Positions 50,237 through 61,292 of a stretch of 64,000 nt of DNA are shown piece by piece (within the stretch, counting starts at the first letter, position 1; each line of letters opens with the position of its first letter). Source of the DNA: Molanna angustata (Eukaryota > Arthropoda > Insecta > Trichoptera > Molannidae). A model generated the notes under the pieces. That model was not told the DNA's origin, made no database searches, and saw only the letters and a program-made list of their open reading frames with translations. The stretch lies in the NCBI GenBank assembly GCA_963576475.1, contig OY754964.1, forward strand, positions 50,135,473 through 50,199,472, in the 5' to 3' direction. A program made the position numbers and the translations under genes.

Positions 50237-50963
50237 TATTTATGTGTTTAACTATATATTTCTTCTAACTTGATTATTTAATTTTCTCTCAAAAATATAA
50301 AATCTTTATAACACTTAAGTCAAAATTGAATTGAATGTCGACATCGTTTTATACAACCAGTATTGCAGAATATACAATATCTTCGGGGCTCTTAGTATAG
50401 TTTGAGACTTAATATTCATGCATAACATCAAACTGTTTACTTATTCGGTGTAGGGCAAAGGGAATATAAGGTTTTATAGTTTGGTACGATCATTTATTAT
50501 TATTTATAAAATACATGGATGTTTACGTATTCTTACACTATACACATACTATACCCATCCTGATGCTTGTTGTACACCAGTTAAGTGTTTAGTCAAGAAT
50601 CTACATACATAGATATCATGGTAATGAGTATGTACAAAAGTGTAAATAGCCCAGACAGTAGCGAGTCAACATAGTAACGTCTTGACCCGACTTTTCGTTT
50701 CTACATTCTTAGATAAGTTTAAGTTTGTTTATAATAATAATAGCGACTCGCGTGGGCGAATTGCTTAATAAATTTTTATAAATTAAATTTATATTTTTAT
50801 AATTTTTCGCATTTAATTAGTTAATTTATTTATATTTATTTAAAGGACGACTTACAGCTAACAAGTTATTATATATCGTTGTTCCAACAAATAAGGGCAA
50901 GCTTATTACAAAACTGGTCATAATATAAAATTTCACAGCTCATTTGACTTAATATAGCTCATT
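50237..50963. other. AT-rich spacer, nothing recognised
   Basis: There are only short phrases reminiscent of insect interspersed repeats (TATACACATACTATACCC). No coding block is seen. Confidence 0.4.
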
Positions 50964-51172
50964 TACCGGCCTTCGTGGCTCAGTTGGTTAGGTATCTGAC
51001 TGCAGATCCAAGGGTCCCGGGTTCGATTCTCGGTGGAGACACAGTTTTAATTGTGTTTTCAGTCTGGATCTGTGAGACGATAAATATCGCAAGTCTCCAG
51101 AATGTGGCAACTTGTTAATGGGTGCGTGTTAAATAACTATTTGACACCTGTTAGTTGCCTGAGAAACTGACT
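50964..51172 (+). repeat. tRNA-derived SINE, family 1 (second copy)
   Basis: The head reads CCTTCGTGGCTCAGTTGG, then TATCTGACTGCAGATCC, then GGGTCCCGGGTTCGATTCTC, so both pol III internal promoter boxes are well preserved. The body reads ACAGTTTTAATTGTGTTTTC, AGTCTGGATCTGTGAGACG, TGGCAACTTGTTAATGGGTG and ACACCTGTTAGTTGCCTGAG. It matches the minus-strand copy at 48286-48494 throughout. The cloverleaf is tRNA-like, but the shared non-tRNA body shows a SINE. Confidence 0.9.
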
Positions 51173-51694
51173 TACTAAACCGGAAACAATTGAATGCGGA
51201 TTGTAGACGCTAGTTAATGTGGTCAACATGGCTTGCAACATTCAAGCCGACATAGGAAATTATATTATTGAATTATTATAATCGTTATAGCGAACGACGT
51301 TTAGGACAGCGTACGTACGTTCTGCTGGTTCGGTTGGCTCGTGTCGTGATTCGATGGCATTAGCTGCTGGCTGACCAGGCCAGGGTAGTTCCCTCCGTGA
51401 ATAGATAATCATACTATGAATACAGATGTTTAGTTACAGCTGGACGTTTTAACGAGAGCTTTAAAATTTATGGTCTCAAACATTGCACATTGCCATATAT
51501 CACCAGCCCCCTACTATCAACATTTCACCCCCCCCCCCTATCACGTCACCCCTCCAACCCCTACGAAGTTTTGTGTGATAGCGGACGAGGGTGTTGGGTA
51601 CGCAATGGGAAAATATGTTCATAATTATTTATTTATACGAAATAAAAATACCAAGAAAAAAACGTATCAATCACATAAAAAAAACATACTATCA
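51173..51694. other. Spacer with a C-rich phrase
   Basis: The text at 51240-51420 is unusually GC-rich for the window (GCGTACGTACGTTCTGC, GCTGGCTGACCAGGCCAGGG). At 51490-51600 there is CACCAGCCCCCTACTATC followed by a C11 run and GATAGCGGACGAGGGTG. It looks like an interspersed repeat that I cannot name. The 83-codon ORF at 51470-51721 runs into SINE sequence and is not considered real. Confidence 0.4.
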
Positions 51695-51765
51695 ATTTAT
51701 TGTTATTGGGTGAATGTTTAATAATTATTTGACATAGTACCTGTAAGTTGCCCAAGAAGCTACAT
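51695..51765 (+). repeat. SINE family 1, 3' fragment
   Basis: TTATTGTTATTGGGTGAATG, then TTTGACATAGTACCTGTAAG, then TTGCCCAAGAAGC matches the last ~70 bp of the family-1 SINE, followed by a short TAAA tail. Confidence 0.8.
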
Positions 51766-51779
51766 TAAATAAATAAATA

Positions 51780-52620
51780 AATTTAAATAATGTGTATGTA
51801 ATACTTTTTACAAATAACAAATCATTTATTTTTTTATAATTCTATGTTATTATTTCATAATAAGAATATAATTTTTTGAGAAAGGATTAAGTAAAACATG
51901 TACTGATATTTAAATTATTGATGTTGTATATTGTAACGTGATTGTAACGAAATTTATATTTGATATTTATGTTATCGTCTCATTAAATTTTGACATTCAT
52001 ATCTTGACAGTCTTATTTTTATTTTTGCAATTTTTTATATCATATATATATATATATATATTTTTTCTTTGTTAGATTCATGTTTTCCGGCAATGAATGG
52101 TTTGGCCGACTTTTGGTCGTTTTCAGGGGGCGTCAGTTTGCTTTTTCATTTTACTTTATTTTATTTCCTTGTTCACTTTGTCAAGTGTTTTGATTTATTC
52201 TTTCCTATGTGTAGGCAAGAATGGAAGACGCTGAATAGACTCGTAGTGTAGGTGTCACAAGGTGTGTAAAAATAACTTGTAGAGGTAGAGTATAGGACGA
52301 GAAGAAGAAGGATGAGCTACTGTGGGGTGATCCAAGATGACAATCAAAACAAGCAAAAGAATACTTGGTTGTGGCAAATGACGTGGTAATTGTTGCTAAT
52401 TCCTGGCAAAGTATTCAAGGGGAAAGGCCTAATATGTATGTCCATTGTCCATACACGTTAATAATTAAGATAGACTAGTGATCGCCCAGTGGTCAAAATT
52501 CGACCGTAATTCATTAAAAAGAATATTTGGAATTAATACTATTAAATTTTGAATCTTAATGAGGTTTTTTTGTCAAAGCCATTGCGTACACCTATATTTT
52601 TTTAAAATTTTGTTATATTA
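51780..52620. other. AT-rich spacer, nothing recognised
   Basis: Includes an (AT)n run at 52043-52062. The 60-codon ORF at 52069-52251 has no motif. Confidence 0.4.
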
Positions 52621-53040
52621 CACCTTCATAGGTAAAATGACCTATTAGGTTCCCGATGAAGAGGAAGAAGAAGAAAAATGTTTTAATCCAGAAACCATCC
52701 CGGGCATACGCACGACGATTCACCAAAGTTTCACTGTTATCGGATGAATGGTTTCCAGTATAGTCCACCTTCATAGGTAAAATGACTTAATATTCGATGA
52801 AGAAGAAGAAGAAATTCTTTTTAATCTAGAAACCATCCCGGGCATACGCTCAATAATTCATCAAAGTTTCATTGTAATCGGATGAACGGTTCCCAGGATA
52901 GTCCACCTTCATAGGTAAAATGACCTAATACCCGAAGAAGAAAAAGAAACATTTTTTTGATCCAGAAACCAAACCTGGTATACTCTCAACAATTCTCCAA
53001 AGTTTCATAGCAATCGGATGAACGGTTTAGGAGTACAATC
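52621..53040 (+). repeat. ~140 bp tandem repeat, 3 copies
   Basis: Units start with CACCTTCATAGGTAAAATGA at 52621, 52766 and 52904. Each then reads GATGAAGAGGAAGAAGAAGA, AATCCAGAAACCATCCCGGG, CATACGC, CAAAGTTTCACTG and ATCGGATGAACGGTT. The GATGAACGG...TTTCAT...CAATCGG wording is common in lepidopteran interspersed repeats. A single reverse-complement relative lies at 56590-56790. This looks like one dispersed element whose middle was tandemly copied. Confidence 0.85.
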
Positions 53041-53199
53041 AACACATGCATATATGGGTACATATGTACATACAAACATTCAAATTTATAATATAAATAT
53101 CATGTTTTCATCAAGGAACACAGTTTTCTCTTCATGTATTGCAAGTCAATTTTATAAATGAAATTATTGTGTAAGTACCTACCATTTATATTGTTTCAC

Positions 53200-53500
53200 A
53201 GTAGGTAGGTATACAAATATGTATTGTCCTTTAAAATGTTCTTATATTTGAATTTAAACAACTGCGCATGCGCCGTAAATACCATAATGACATTTCAATG
53301 TGACCACAGAACATGGAATAAAAAGAATGAATATTTCCTACCTACCATAATATGTATTAATATTATTTTACTGCAGTCCTCCTCCATATAAACTTTAAGT
53401 AGGTATGCCAAATCTCAAACTCGTCCGTGCGCCCATTTATCCGGAAATTGTACGTAAAGTTTTCGCTTCACGTATTAATATATAGAAAATGACATTCAGT
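53200..53500 (+). repeat. Dispersed repeat (relative of 54390-54800)
   Basis: The landmarks ACAAATATGTATTGTC, CTCCTCCATATAAACTTTAA, CTCAAACTCGTCCGTGCGC and GCTTCACGTATTAATATA recur in the same order at 54415-54800 (CTTCTCCATACAAACTTTAA, CTCAGACTCCTCCGTGCGC, GCTTCACGTATTAATATA). Internal lengths differ, so both are old copies of an unclassified element. Confidence 0.65.
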
Positions 53501-54189
53501 GCGCATTTAAATGTATCCGTCTAGATAATTTCATAATTTTGTATACTATTTACATTATTTAAATTTGCATTTGGTCTATTATCATTTCGATTTTCACGCG
53601 AATATAATAAATTCCTTCTTCTTCGACGCTCACTCTGACCCGTCAATGTTCCATGTCGAGGCGTGATGGTGTGGTAAACAGTGTACAGTAAGTAGGTGTG
53701 AATATCTGAATGTAAAAAAACGTGTACTTTTATTTTAAGGAAGCTAATATCTCATTTACACATTAAAGTTCAATTTATACATGATATAATTAGAGAGCCA
53801 AAATAAGCATTCCATCAATATCTTATTATCAATAAGTAGAAAACAGTCAGGAAGATAAGAGAGTAAAAGGATAAGATAGAGGGATATTAATTGCATATGT
53901 ATAATGTATTACCTTTAGGTACATGTCTACATCGGTTAAGAATAATGCGTTGTATGCGTGAGATTGTTGCATTCTTCCTGACATTCAACATGAAGTTCAG
54001 ATCAGCGAACCAAAATTACTGATAAAAATTAGATAAGATTTAAATAATAAAATGTAAAAACTTACCTATAAACTTTGTTGAATACCCAAAAAATTTAAAT
54101 CAATAAAAAGGGTAGATTTTTTTATAATATCTTAATAATATTGAATATTAATTGGTTTTACTAATACGCAGATGTTTTATACAACACAT
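53501..54189. other. AT-rich spacer, nothing recognised
   Basis: At 53625-53700 the phrase TGTTCCATGTCGAGGCGTGA plus TGGTGTGG resembles interspersed-repeat wording (compare GGGACATGGCGTGATGGT near 12680). No gene is seen. Confidence 0.4.
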
Positions 54190-54800
54190 AAATAAAAGAA
54201 AATTCGAATTTCAAACCGATTTTCAACCGACTTCACATAAAGGAGGTTACTCAATTCGACAATAAATTTTATAAATTACATATATTATTGTTTAATGTAG
54301 GTAGGTACCTACCAGGTATTCAAATATATATTTTTCTAACATGTTCGAAATTTGAATTTCAAATCGATTTCATAAATTATATTATTGTTTAAGTAGGTAC
54401 CTACCAGGTATTCAAATATGTATTTTACTAACATGTTCGAAATTCGAATTAAAACAAATGCGTCGTAATGACAGTTGAAACGTAACCAACGATATCGAAA
54501 TAAATGAGATACATACAATTTCGAATTTCATTATAAGCAAATATCCCATACTAATTGAGTGTATAAAAGTTGTGTATCTCTTTACTTTTGCAATCTATGG
54601 AACTCAATGAATGGTTTGATGTGAAATATCTTTTTATGTAATTTATTGTATCATTAACGCATATTATGTATAAATATTATTATTCTCCTATTCTTCTCCA
54701 TACAAACTTTAATTATGCGAAACCTCAGACTCCTCCGTGCGCGCAGTTTGCTTAAAAAGGGATCTTTGGCACAGGCTTCACGTATTAATATACATATAGA
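54190..54800 (+). repeat. Dispersed repeat with internal ~95 bp direct duplication
   Basis: It begins with CCGATTTTCAACCGACTTCA and AAAGGAGGTTACTCAATTCG, a phrase I recognise as widespread in lepidopteran repeats. The segment TAGGTACCTACCAGGTATTC, AAATAT, CTAACATGTTCGAAATT then occurs twice (about 54300-54350 and 54393-54447). The right part matches 53200-53500. Confidence 0.7.
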
Positions 54801-55756
54801 AGATTCACGAAGAAGTATTAACAGTATAAAAGGTTTAACGTATGGCCACACTAAGACCATAGATATTTACCGAATGCGCAGGCGCAGGTTGACTGCGATC
54901 GAAAATAACTCGACCATGATTTTTCAAATTCATTCACGCGGCTCTTCTGTATTAAACGATCAACACATGAATGGAGATCTGTAGATCGGCTTGCTTCAAC
55001 TGCAATGAGCTGTGGTTCGTTGATCTTCGTTAATCGTCGTGAATAATCGAGAATCATATTGCAACTCGCTAAGAAGAGGTATGCAAAGTGTTATTCTTAT
55101 TATATTTATTAATTTCAAAAATGAGACTGTGATATTGTATATTTGTAACTAATATTATTTTCCACTGAATTTCTCACTTTTACGGTTCAAAATAAATATT
55201 TGTATAATTTTTTTAGCCACAATTCACACAAATAATTCCTATTATTATTCCTATTAACATTCCGACTGAACCAACATTAGGGTGAACCTAACACCTCCCT
55301 CCATTTTTCTCATACCAAAACACAAGTATTTTCACCTACCTTTGGTAATATAGATATCTGCGTAAGCACACCAAGATTTTATTTGTTCCAGCAATTCTGT
55401 CGTATTTGAAAAAAAGGCCAAAAGTAAATAAAGCCAACTCCGAGCAATACAGTCATTACCAACGGGAAGAAATGCCAAGACTCTGCCTACTTTGAGATAG
55501 TCCTCCCCGCTGCTTGAACTTTTGAAATGTAAATATGTACATATAATCAACGAATTTTTTGTGTTTTCTTTAGTTTTATAAAATTAAATGTTCGTGGAAA
55601 TCTGTGTGTAACTACTTCGGGAATTCAAGAAAGAAAAGCTTCCCCGTTTGCAATAATTTAAAAAGAAAATTTTCCGATTTCCTTTGTTTGGTTCTTTTTG
55701 TCTTAATATCAATTTTATAGATTGAATTTTAAAAACAGTTAACAAAAAATATCGTT
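54801..55756. other. Spacer, no supported gene
   Basis: Two overlapping short ORFs lie on opposite strands (54715-54984 and 54851-55057) in locally less AT-rich DNA. Neither has a recognisable domain, and the first begins inside the dispersed repeat. I do not call a gene. Confidence 0.45.
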
Positions 55757-56527
55757 TACTTAATGAGTTGAATTGTTAGATTGCATGCTTATTACTTAAT
55801 GAGTTGAATTGTTAGATTGCATGCTTATAACTTAATGAGTTGAATTGTTAGATTGCATGCTTATTACTTAATGAGTTGAATTGTTAGATTGCATGCTTAT
55901 TACTTAATGAGTTGAATTGTTAGATTGCATGCTTATTACTTAATGAGTTGAATTGTTAGATTGCATGCTTATTACTTAATGAGTTGAATTGTTAGATTGC
56001 ATGCTTATTACTTAATGAGTTGAATTGTTAGATTGCATGCTTATTACTTAATGAGTTGAATTGTTAGATTGCATGCTTATAACTTAATGAGTTGAATTGT
56101 TAGATTGCATGCTTATTACTTAATGAGTTGAATTGTTAGATTGCATGCTTATTACTTAATGAGTTGAATTGTTAGATTGCATGCTTATTACTTAATGAGT
56201 TGAATTGTTAGATTGCATGCTTATTACTTAATGAGTTGAATTGTTAGATTGCATGCTTATTACTTAATGAGTTGAATTGTTAGATTGCATGCTTATTACT
56301 TAATGAGTTGAATTGTTAGATTGCATGCTTATTACTTAATGAGTTGAATTGTTAGATTGCATGCTTATTACTTAATGAGTTGAATTGTTAGATTGCATGC
56401 TTATTACTTAATGAGTTGAATTGTTAGATTGCATGCTTATTGTTAGATTGCATGCTTATTGTTAGATTGCATGCTTATTGTTAGATTGCATGCTTATTGT
56501 TAGATTGCATGCTTATTGTTAGATTGC
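55757..56527 (+). repeat. 36 bp minisatellite (~19 copies) passing into a 19 bp minisatellite (6 units)
   Basis: The 36 bp unit is ACTTAATGAGTTGAATTG followed by TTAGATTGCATGCTTATT. GCATGC recurs at 55783, 55819, 55855, 55891 and so on every 36 bp until 56431. From there GCATGC recurs every 19 bp (56431, 56450, 56469 and onward to about 56526) with the unit TTGTTAGATTGCATGCTTA. The short unit equals the long one minus ACTTAATGAGTTGAAT-type sequence, so it arose by internal deletion and re-amplification. The 36 bp copies are almost identical (only ATTACTT versus ATAACTT differs), so the array is recent. Confidence 0.97.
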
Positions 56528-56589
56528 ATGCTTATTCTGTTGCAGTTTTTTATATATATTTTTATGTTATATATAAATCTATAATACAC

Positions 56590-56790
56590 ATACCTACATA
56601 TATTATACCTCAATGTTTGTATGCTGGTATGCTTGCATTTTTGTATGGTTGTATGTACTCAATGCGCTCCTATACCGTTGATCCGATTGTAATGAAACTT
56701 TAGGGAATCGTCTGTTACTGGATTTGAAATTCTTCTTCTTCTTCATCAAGTATCGAATCATTTGACCTATGTAAGTGGACTATTTTATAT
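56590..56790 (-). repeat. Dispersed repeat related to the 52621-53040 units
   Basis: On the plus strand the text CCGTTGATCCGATTGTAATG, AAACTTTAGGGAATCG, TTCTTCTTCTTCATCAAG and TTGACCTATGTAAGTGGAC is the reverse complement of the 52621-53040 unit order. Upstream, GTATGCTGGTATGCTTGC-type wording corresponds to the CATATGGGTACATATGTAC side of the other copy. Confidence 0.75.
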
Positions 56791-56926
56791 TCAAATTTTG
56801 TTAGGAATTATAATTTTAATTCAGATCTTCGGAAAGGGTAGGTACCCAGTACCTATTATTGATAATTTTTACAATGATTTATGAAAATAATTTGAAAATA
56901 GAATCATCCTAAGAAGAAAATTTGTG

Positions 56927-57060
56927 GCACAGTTGGTTAGCCGTTTGGTTTCTGTGCGGGCGTCCTGGGTTAGATATTTACTTAAATTCTTTTCTCACTC
57001 AAATTTTGCCTCTCTGGGCTGGAAACGTTGATTAGTCGGAAGAAATTGCCGTATGGTAAA
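56927..57060 (+). repeat. tRNA-derived SINE, family 2
   Basis: GTGGCACAGTTGGTTAGCCG, then TTTCTGTGCGGGCGTCCTGG, then GTTAGA (a degraded B box), followed by TTTCTCACTC and CTCTGGGCTGGAAACG. The order matches the reverse complement of 62184-62359 (GCCGTCAGGTTTCTGTGC, ATCCTGGGTTCGATCC, ATTTCTCAAGC, GGGCTGGAAAC). It is distinct from family 1 in head and body. Confidence 0.75.
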
Positions 57061-57284
57061 AATAGATCAAACAACGGAGGAGTTCTCAAGTTGTTTAGTT
57101 ATTATGTATCTATATTATTTATGATGGTGATAGTTAAAATTAAATTTGTGTTACTGTTTAAATTGGTACCTGTAAAAATTTCCTGACTATTGTAAAATAT
57201 TATTCTAACTGTCGATTTGTTCAATAGAATATATTTTTCTTAACATATCGACAAAGTATCAAACCAAGATACGCGAGATTTTTA
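57061..57284. other. AT-rich spacer, nothing recognised
   Basis: No supportable feature. Confidence 0.4.
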
Positions 57285-57570
57285 TGTAATTTGTTAGGCA
57301 GTATACACTAATATCTCACTAAATAGTTTGATACCTACTTATTCTACAAACATACATCATGCTGTTTTCATATTCTTGGTAGGAAAAACAGGCTGTCCTC
57401 CATACTATCCTATCCTGACATACATACTTTAATGTTTTATATATAGAAATCAAAATATCTTAAGATGTTTATAAATGTGTGTTTAAGAGTTTATTAGTTT
57501 GGTACGTATTCTTCAATTATACATACTATCGCCATCGACAGTTGGATCTCATGTGTTACATGCAACTAAT
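57285..57570 (-). repeat. Dispersed repeat, copy B (partner of 11585-11875)
   Basis: It reads AAATAGTTTGATACC, ACATCATGCTGTTTTCATAT, CCTCCATACTATCCTATCC and CTATCGCCATCGACAGTTGG, then ATCTCATGTGTTACATGCAA. All are the reverse complement of copy A in the right order. Boundaries are set by loss of similarity. Confidence 0.8.
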
Positions 57571-58353
57571 TTTTAAATTTTGAAAAATCAAACTAATAGG
57601 ATCATGCTAAAAATCGGCTGCTGGTGCGCTTGTCTTCCTGCAACATAGCTGAGCATGGTCCTTTTGAGTCAGAAAAGCTGTTTTTCTTTTCATTTGTCTA
57701 TGTATTTGTATGTTAACATCTTCTCGTCTCAATAAATGTTTATTTATTTAATATTAAAATATCATTTACTCCCGAAAGGGACAAAAAAAACATCGTTTGC
57801 GTATATGCAACTGAAAAAATATTTGATTAAAAAATATTGTTAAAAATGTACAGAATTCAATCCAAAAGTTTTAATTACATGTGCATTTTTTACTGACCAT
57901 GGTACTACTTGTAGTATTTTATTGGTGATTCTTCTATTTGAGTTTAAATTCAAACGAAACAGTTTTGAAACGCGCCGTGAATTGGTGAAATAATCACGTA
58001 ATAGTCACTCACAAGAAGCAATTATTTTAATCAAAATTTAGTACACGCAAGGCAAGGAGCTTTTACCCACGATATTTTAGCAGATTGTATCGGACTTTAT
58101 ACGTGCCATTCTCAAGCTTTCATTTTGCGTTTTCACAATTCAATTCTACTTTTCATATCTCTATAGTACCTAGCTATCATTAAATATTCCACTTGAACAA
58201 TGTTTTTGAATTTCAGTTTTAGAATTTTTGACGCGTGTAAAATAACACTTTTATTATTAACAAATTGATGATTAAAAGATGGTGGCATTGCTTGGCAGAA
58301 TAAGAAAATACATAAACAAAGAAACGTGTCTACTCATACATTTGTTAAAAGAT
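57571..58353. other. AT-rich spacer, nothing recognised
   Basis: No ORF, RNA gene or repeat edge could be supported. Confidence 0.4.
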
Positions 58354-58501
58354 TATGAATGAATGAATGAATGAATAAATGAATGAATGAATGAATGAAT
58401 GAATGAATGAATGAATGAATGAATGAATGAATGAATGAATGAATGAATGAATGAATGAATGAATGAATGAATGAATGAATGAATGAATGAATGAATGAAT
58501 A
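58354..58501. repeat. (GAAT)n microsatellite, ~36 units
   Basis: A nearly perfect GAAT tetranucleotide array with one GAATAAAT interruption. It encodes a spurious Ser-Phe-Ile-His repeat on the minus strand. Confidence 0.98.
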
Positions 58502-58909
58502 ATATATTTCCAACAGTATAAATATTACAAAGGAACAAAATACAATTTAATTTATACCTAATTACAGTTTTACAATATTTTTTTTTTCACACATTTGGAA
58601 ATTTTACTGCCTCGCTAGACATAGTCTGTTCTGAGGCAGTACTAGTTTAAAATTGCTATGGCTACTCTGCGATCATATGATTTGTTTTCTTTTTTTTCTT
58701 CACATATTCCATTCACTTAGAACATCGAACAACCAGGATGAAAAACTCTAAAACCTCTATCTCAAAAAATCTAAGAGTACCGAGGCAGATCCTTCTCTTC
58801 CAATCTGCTTCAGCCAACGAGTAACGAGGTCTTTGAAATTTTTCCCATCATGCGATAAGTTTTGTTCAATATCTATCATTATTTTATTATAGAGTCATGG
58901 TGCCAAAAA
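58502..58909. other. Spacer with a small hairpin
   Basis: ACTGCCTCGCTAGACA...TGTTCTGAGGCAGT near 58606-58640 can form a short hairpin. Otherwise nothing is recognised. Confidence 0.4.
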
Positions 58910-59148
58910 ACTATATTGCGCATGTGTTGTTCTTGGTTGTGGCGGTCTTAGAAGCACACACTTTCTATTGTCCTACGATATTATTTTTAAATGGTGAAAC
59001 TGAAATAAAAAAAATCCAAAAAATACAAGACCGAGCTATGAGAATTGTTTTATATTTTATTAGAAGAACAAAGATGCATGAAATATTCTTTTATGTTTTG
59101 ATTGTTATGGATCAAATGCTTCACGGCATGATGCAAAAAAATCTCTGA
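58910..59148 (+). pseudogene. LINE ORF2 C-terminal fragment (Jockey/CR1 group)
   Basis: The frame reads VLEAHTFYCPTILFLNGETE, then IKKIQKIQDRAMRIVLY, RRTKMHEIF and IVMDQMLHGM. 'h.dYcptilfl......ik+lQkiQNRAMRiiL...r.T....ml' is a conserved post-RT block of this LINE group. It is cut off at the foldback element that starts at about 59141. The endonuclease and RT palm are absent, so it is a small dead remnant. It matches none of the other LINE fragments in the window closely. Confidence 0.7.
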
Positions 59149-59706
59149 TCGGTGCTTCTCAATTTTTTGAATTGTCAAATATTTACAACAAACTTAAAAT
59201 TTAAAAAAAAAAATATATTTTCAAATTGCTCAAAAGGCACATCAATTTCATAAAATGGCATTGAAGAATTATCAAGTTTTCATAATAAAATATTTTAAAC
59301 AAAAATGAAATCTGTATGATTCTGTATAAATATATTTCAACAGCTTATCTTTACAATACTATTGCAACTATAACGTTAAACTATTAATGACAACTTTGTA
59401 CTTAGAGTAAATGATACAAAAAACGAGTGGATTGTGGCCAACGTTTAACTCTTCATAGGCAATTCTAAAGAGTATTCATAATTTGTATGGAAAATATTCA
59501 GCATTTTCATGAAATGAGTTTGTAAAATTATTTTTTTACGTAAATATTTTATTATGAAAACTTAATGATTCTTCAATGCCATTTTATGAAATTGATGTAC
59601 CTTTTACCAAATTGAAAATAAAATTTTCTAATTTTTAGTTTCCTGAGCTTTGGGTCACTTAGAAATATTTGACAGTTAAAAAAATTGAGAAGCACTATTC
59701 AGATAT
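59141..59706. mobile_element. Non-autonomous element with ~160 bp long terminal inverted repeats
   Basis: Left arm 59141-59300: ATCTCTGATCGGTGCTTCTC, TGTCAAATATTTACAAC, CATCAATTTCATAAAATGGC, ATTGAAGAATTATCAAG. The right arm 59541-59706 is its reverse complement: CTTAATGATTCTTCAATGCC, ATTTTATGAAATTGATGTAC, AAATATTTGACAG, TTGAGAAGCACTATTCAGAT. The centre is ~240 bp of AT-rich non-coding DNA. There is no transposase. It interrupts the LINE fragment at 58910-59148. The arms differ by roughly 10-15% by eye, so the insertion is not recent. Confidence 0.85.
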
Positions 59707-59839
59707 CCTTAAAAATCTAATGGGGTCTAAATGAGTATCAGATATACAAAATTGCAAAATTTGAAAAGATTCGAATGAGTACTTTAGTCTACAATCGATA
59801 AAGTAAAATAAACATGCCGTACATAACACATAGCACCAA

Positions 59840-60185
59840 ACTTGGATACTTAGGACAAACAGGAAAACCAAGAGATTCGTAAAGAAATAGACAAATTAAT
59901 TTGTGGATAATCGAGAAAACCATAGTAATCGACGTTTTCCAAAAGGTTGCTAAGCAGAAATGGAGTTGGTTGGTTGGGCATGTCGCCCAAACCACAGACT
60001 CCAGATGGACTAAGAAAGTGCTAGAATGGCGACCTAGAACGGGCAAATGAAGTGTTGGGTGGTGGTCTGATGACATTAGACGAGTGGCTGGAGGCGGATG
60101 GATGCGGTTTGCTCAAGATAAGGAGCTGTGGAGGTCTCAGGGGGAGGCCTATGTCCATTACTGGACGAAGGAGAGCTGCGAAAAC
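59840..60185 (+). pseudogene. RTE-like LINE ORF2 C-terminal fragment
   Basis: Broken frames give VIDVFQKVAKQKWSWLVGHV, then SRWTKKVLEWRPRTGK and a stop. They continue with WWSDDIRRVAGGGWMRFAQD, KELWRSQGEAYVHYWTKE. This is the standard tail 'vaklKw.waGHvar..d.RWt..vleWrPr.gkRs.GRPp.RW.DDi..vaG..Wm..AqdR..W..l.eAyvq.Wt' of arthropod endonuclease-reverse transcriptase LINEs. The 'RGRPP.R' segment before WSDD is deleted. An A-rich tail (60180-60215) follows, as expected for the 3' end. It is a different family from the RTE tail at 12987. Confidence 0.88.
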
Positions 60186-60215
60186 AAAAAAAAAAGGAAG
60201 AAGAAAACAAAAAAA

Positions 60216-60972
60216 AACTCGAATCAGTTGTTGGGTCGAAATTCAATGTAGTACCTACAAACGATCCACGTTCCTTCAAAATTTTATCTCATTAATTCAA
60301 TATTGATTAATTCCGTTGAATTCTCATTATGGGATATAAACTATAATATTTGCATGGCGGTTAATGCAAATAGTTAAAAGATTTGTTGGTAGAGATATTA
60401 ATTTTATCAATAATCATAAATATATCATATTCTGTCTAGACGTCTAGACATTATCTTTTGGACATAATGCATTATGTGTGGACAGATTTTCATGGATCAT
60501 ATTTCCAAGACAATATTGCATTTCTTTGAACAAAGAAAATTTTGAATGTTTGACACAAAAATATGTAAAAAATTACGTTCTGTGTATAGAAATAGAATAG
60601 ACACAACCTTAATACTAACGTTCTCATCTCGTCTTCATCCTATAACTGTATAATCTGTTTTCAATCATAAAAAAACGTTTATATCAATGTTATTTTATGA
60701 TAATTTTTTGTATAATTTAATGTATTTAAGCAATTAATATTAAATCTTAAAAATTTCAAAACTCTAAGTCTAATCTTAATCTTATCTCAAAATCAACTTA
60801 ATGAGTATCCCTGCAGCTCTGATTCTATCTTTATAAAACACCTTAATAGGGTCAAGTTATGTTGGTCAATATAAAAAAATAAAATACCATATTATAAAGA
60901 ATATCACCTATGGTCCGCATTTTTCTATTATACATTTAAGTTTTATATTTAATTAATTAGTACACTTGTCGT
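60216..60972. other. AT-rich spacer, nothing recognised
   Basis: TAGACGTCTAGACA at 60437-60451 is a short palindrome. No gene is seen. Confidence 0.4.
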
Positions 60973-61040
60973 CCTGAAGAAGAGAACATGGTTCTCGAAA
61001 CATGTAGACATTAGCGAATAAAATGGTTTATTCAAAGTGA
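60973..61040 (+). ncRNA. Penelope-like terminal sequence with hammerhead-like motif
   Basis: CCTGAAGAAGAGAACATGG, then TTCTCGAAACATGTAGAC. It contains CTGAAGA (core CTGANGA), an A, the stem GAGAAC-ATG-GTTCTC with perfect pairing, and GAAA. The same layout with a different stem is in the right arm of the palindrome at 46323 (CTGAAGA, AGAAC-GGTA-GTTCT, TGAAAC). Both are followed by AATAAA-rich text. No endonuclease or RT remains next to it, so it is a solo terminal fragment. The single extra base before the stem is shared with the motif at 49586. Confidence 0.5.
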
Positions 61041-61292
61041 CAATTGAGAATAATAATTAAAAAATAATGTTCTAAATTTCATAGCAACCCATTTTACCTC
61101 GGCCATAAAAGTAATCAGTTGGAACAGCACACGCCATAGAGATAATAACCAAGATAAGGTGACACCCTCGAGAACCACAAGCCAGAGAATGTATGACAGT
61201 GACTATCAAACGATACAAGTCAACAATTATTGGCGCCTCTTAAACCCAAACAATTTCTGAACGCCACTCTTTGGCATGCGCTACTCTATCTT
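61041..61292. other. Spacer, less AT-rich, nothing recognised
   Basis: The text at 61085-61275 is more GC-rich (ACCTCGGCCATAAAAG, GGTGACACCCTCGAGAACC, TTGGCGCCTCTTAAACCC) than its surroundings. No ORF or repeat family is recognised. Confidence 0.4.

Noticed and set aside
50968..51042. True tRNA gene
   Set aside because: The tRNA-like head continues into a body shared with two other copies, so it is a SINE.
55757..56527. CRISPR array (36 bp regular repeats)
   Set aside because: The period equals the full repeat length with no variable spacers, and the genome is eukaryotic. It is a minisatellite.
58897..59148. Host secreted or membrane protein (hydrophobic N-terminus)
   Set aside because: The internal block matches a LINE ORF2 C-terminal motif, and the hydrophobic start is decayed LINE sequence.
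60052..60306. 84-codon ORF starting in GGTGG-rich text
   Set aside because: Out-of-frame reading of the RTE-like C-terminal fragment, whose correct frames show the conserved motifs.
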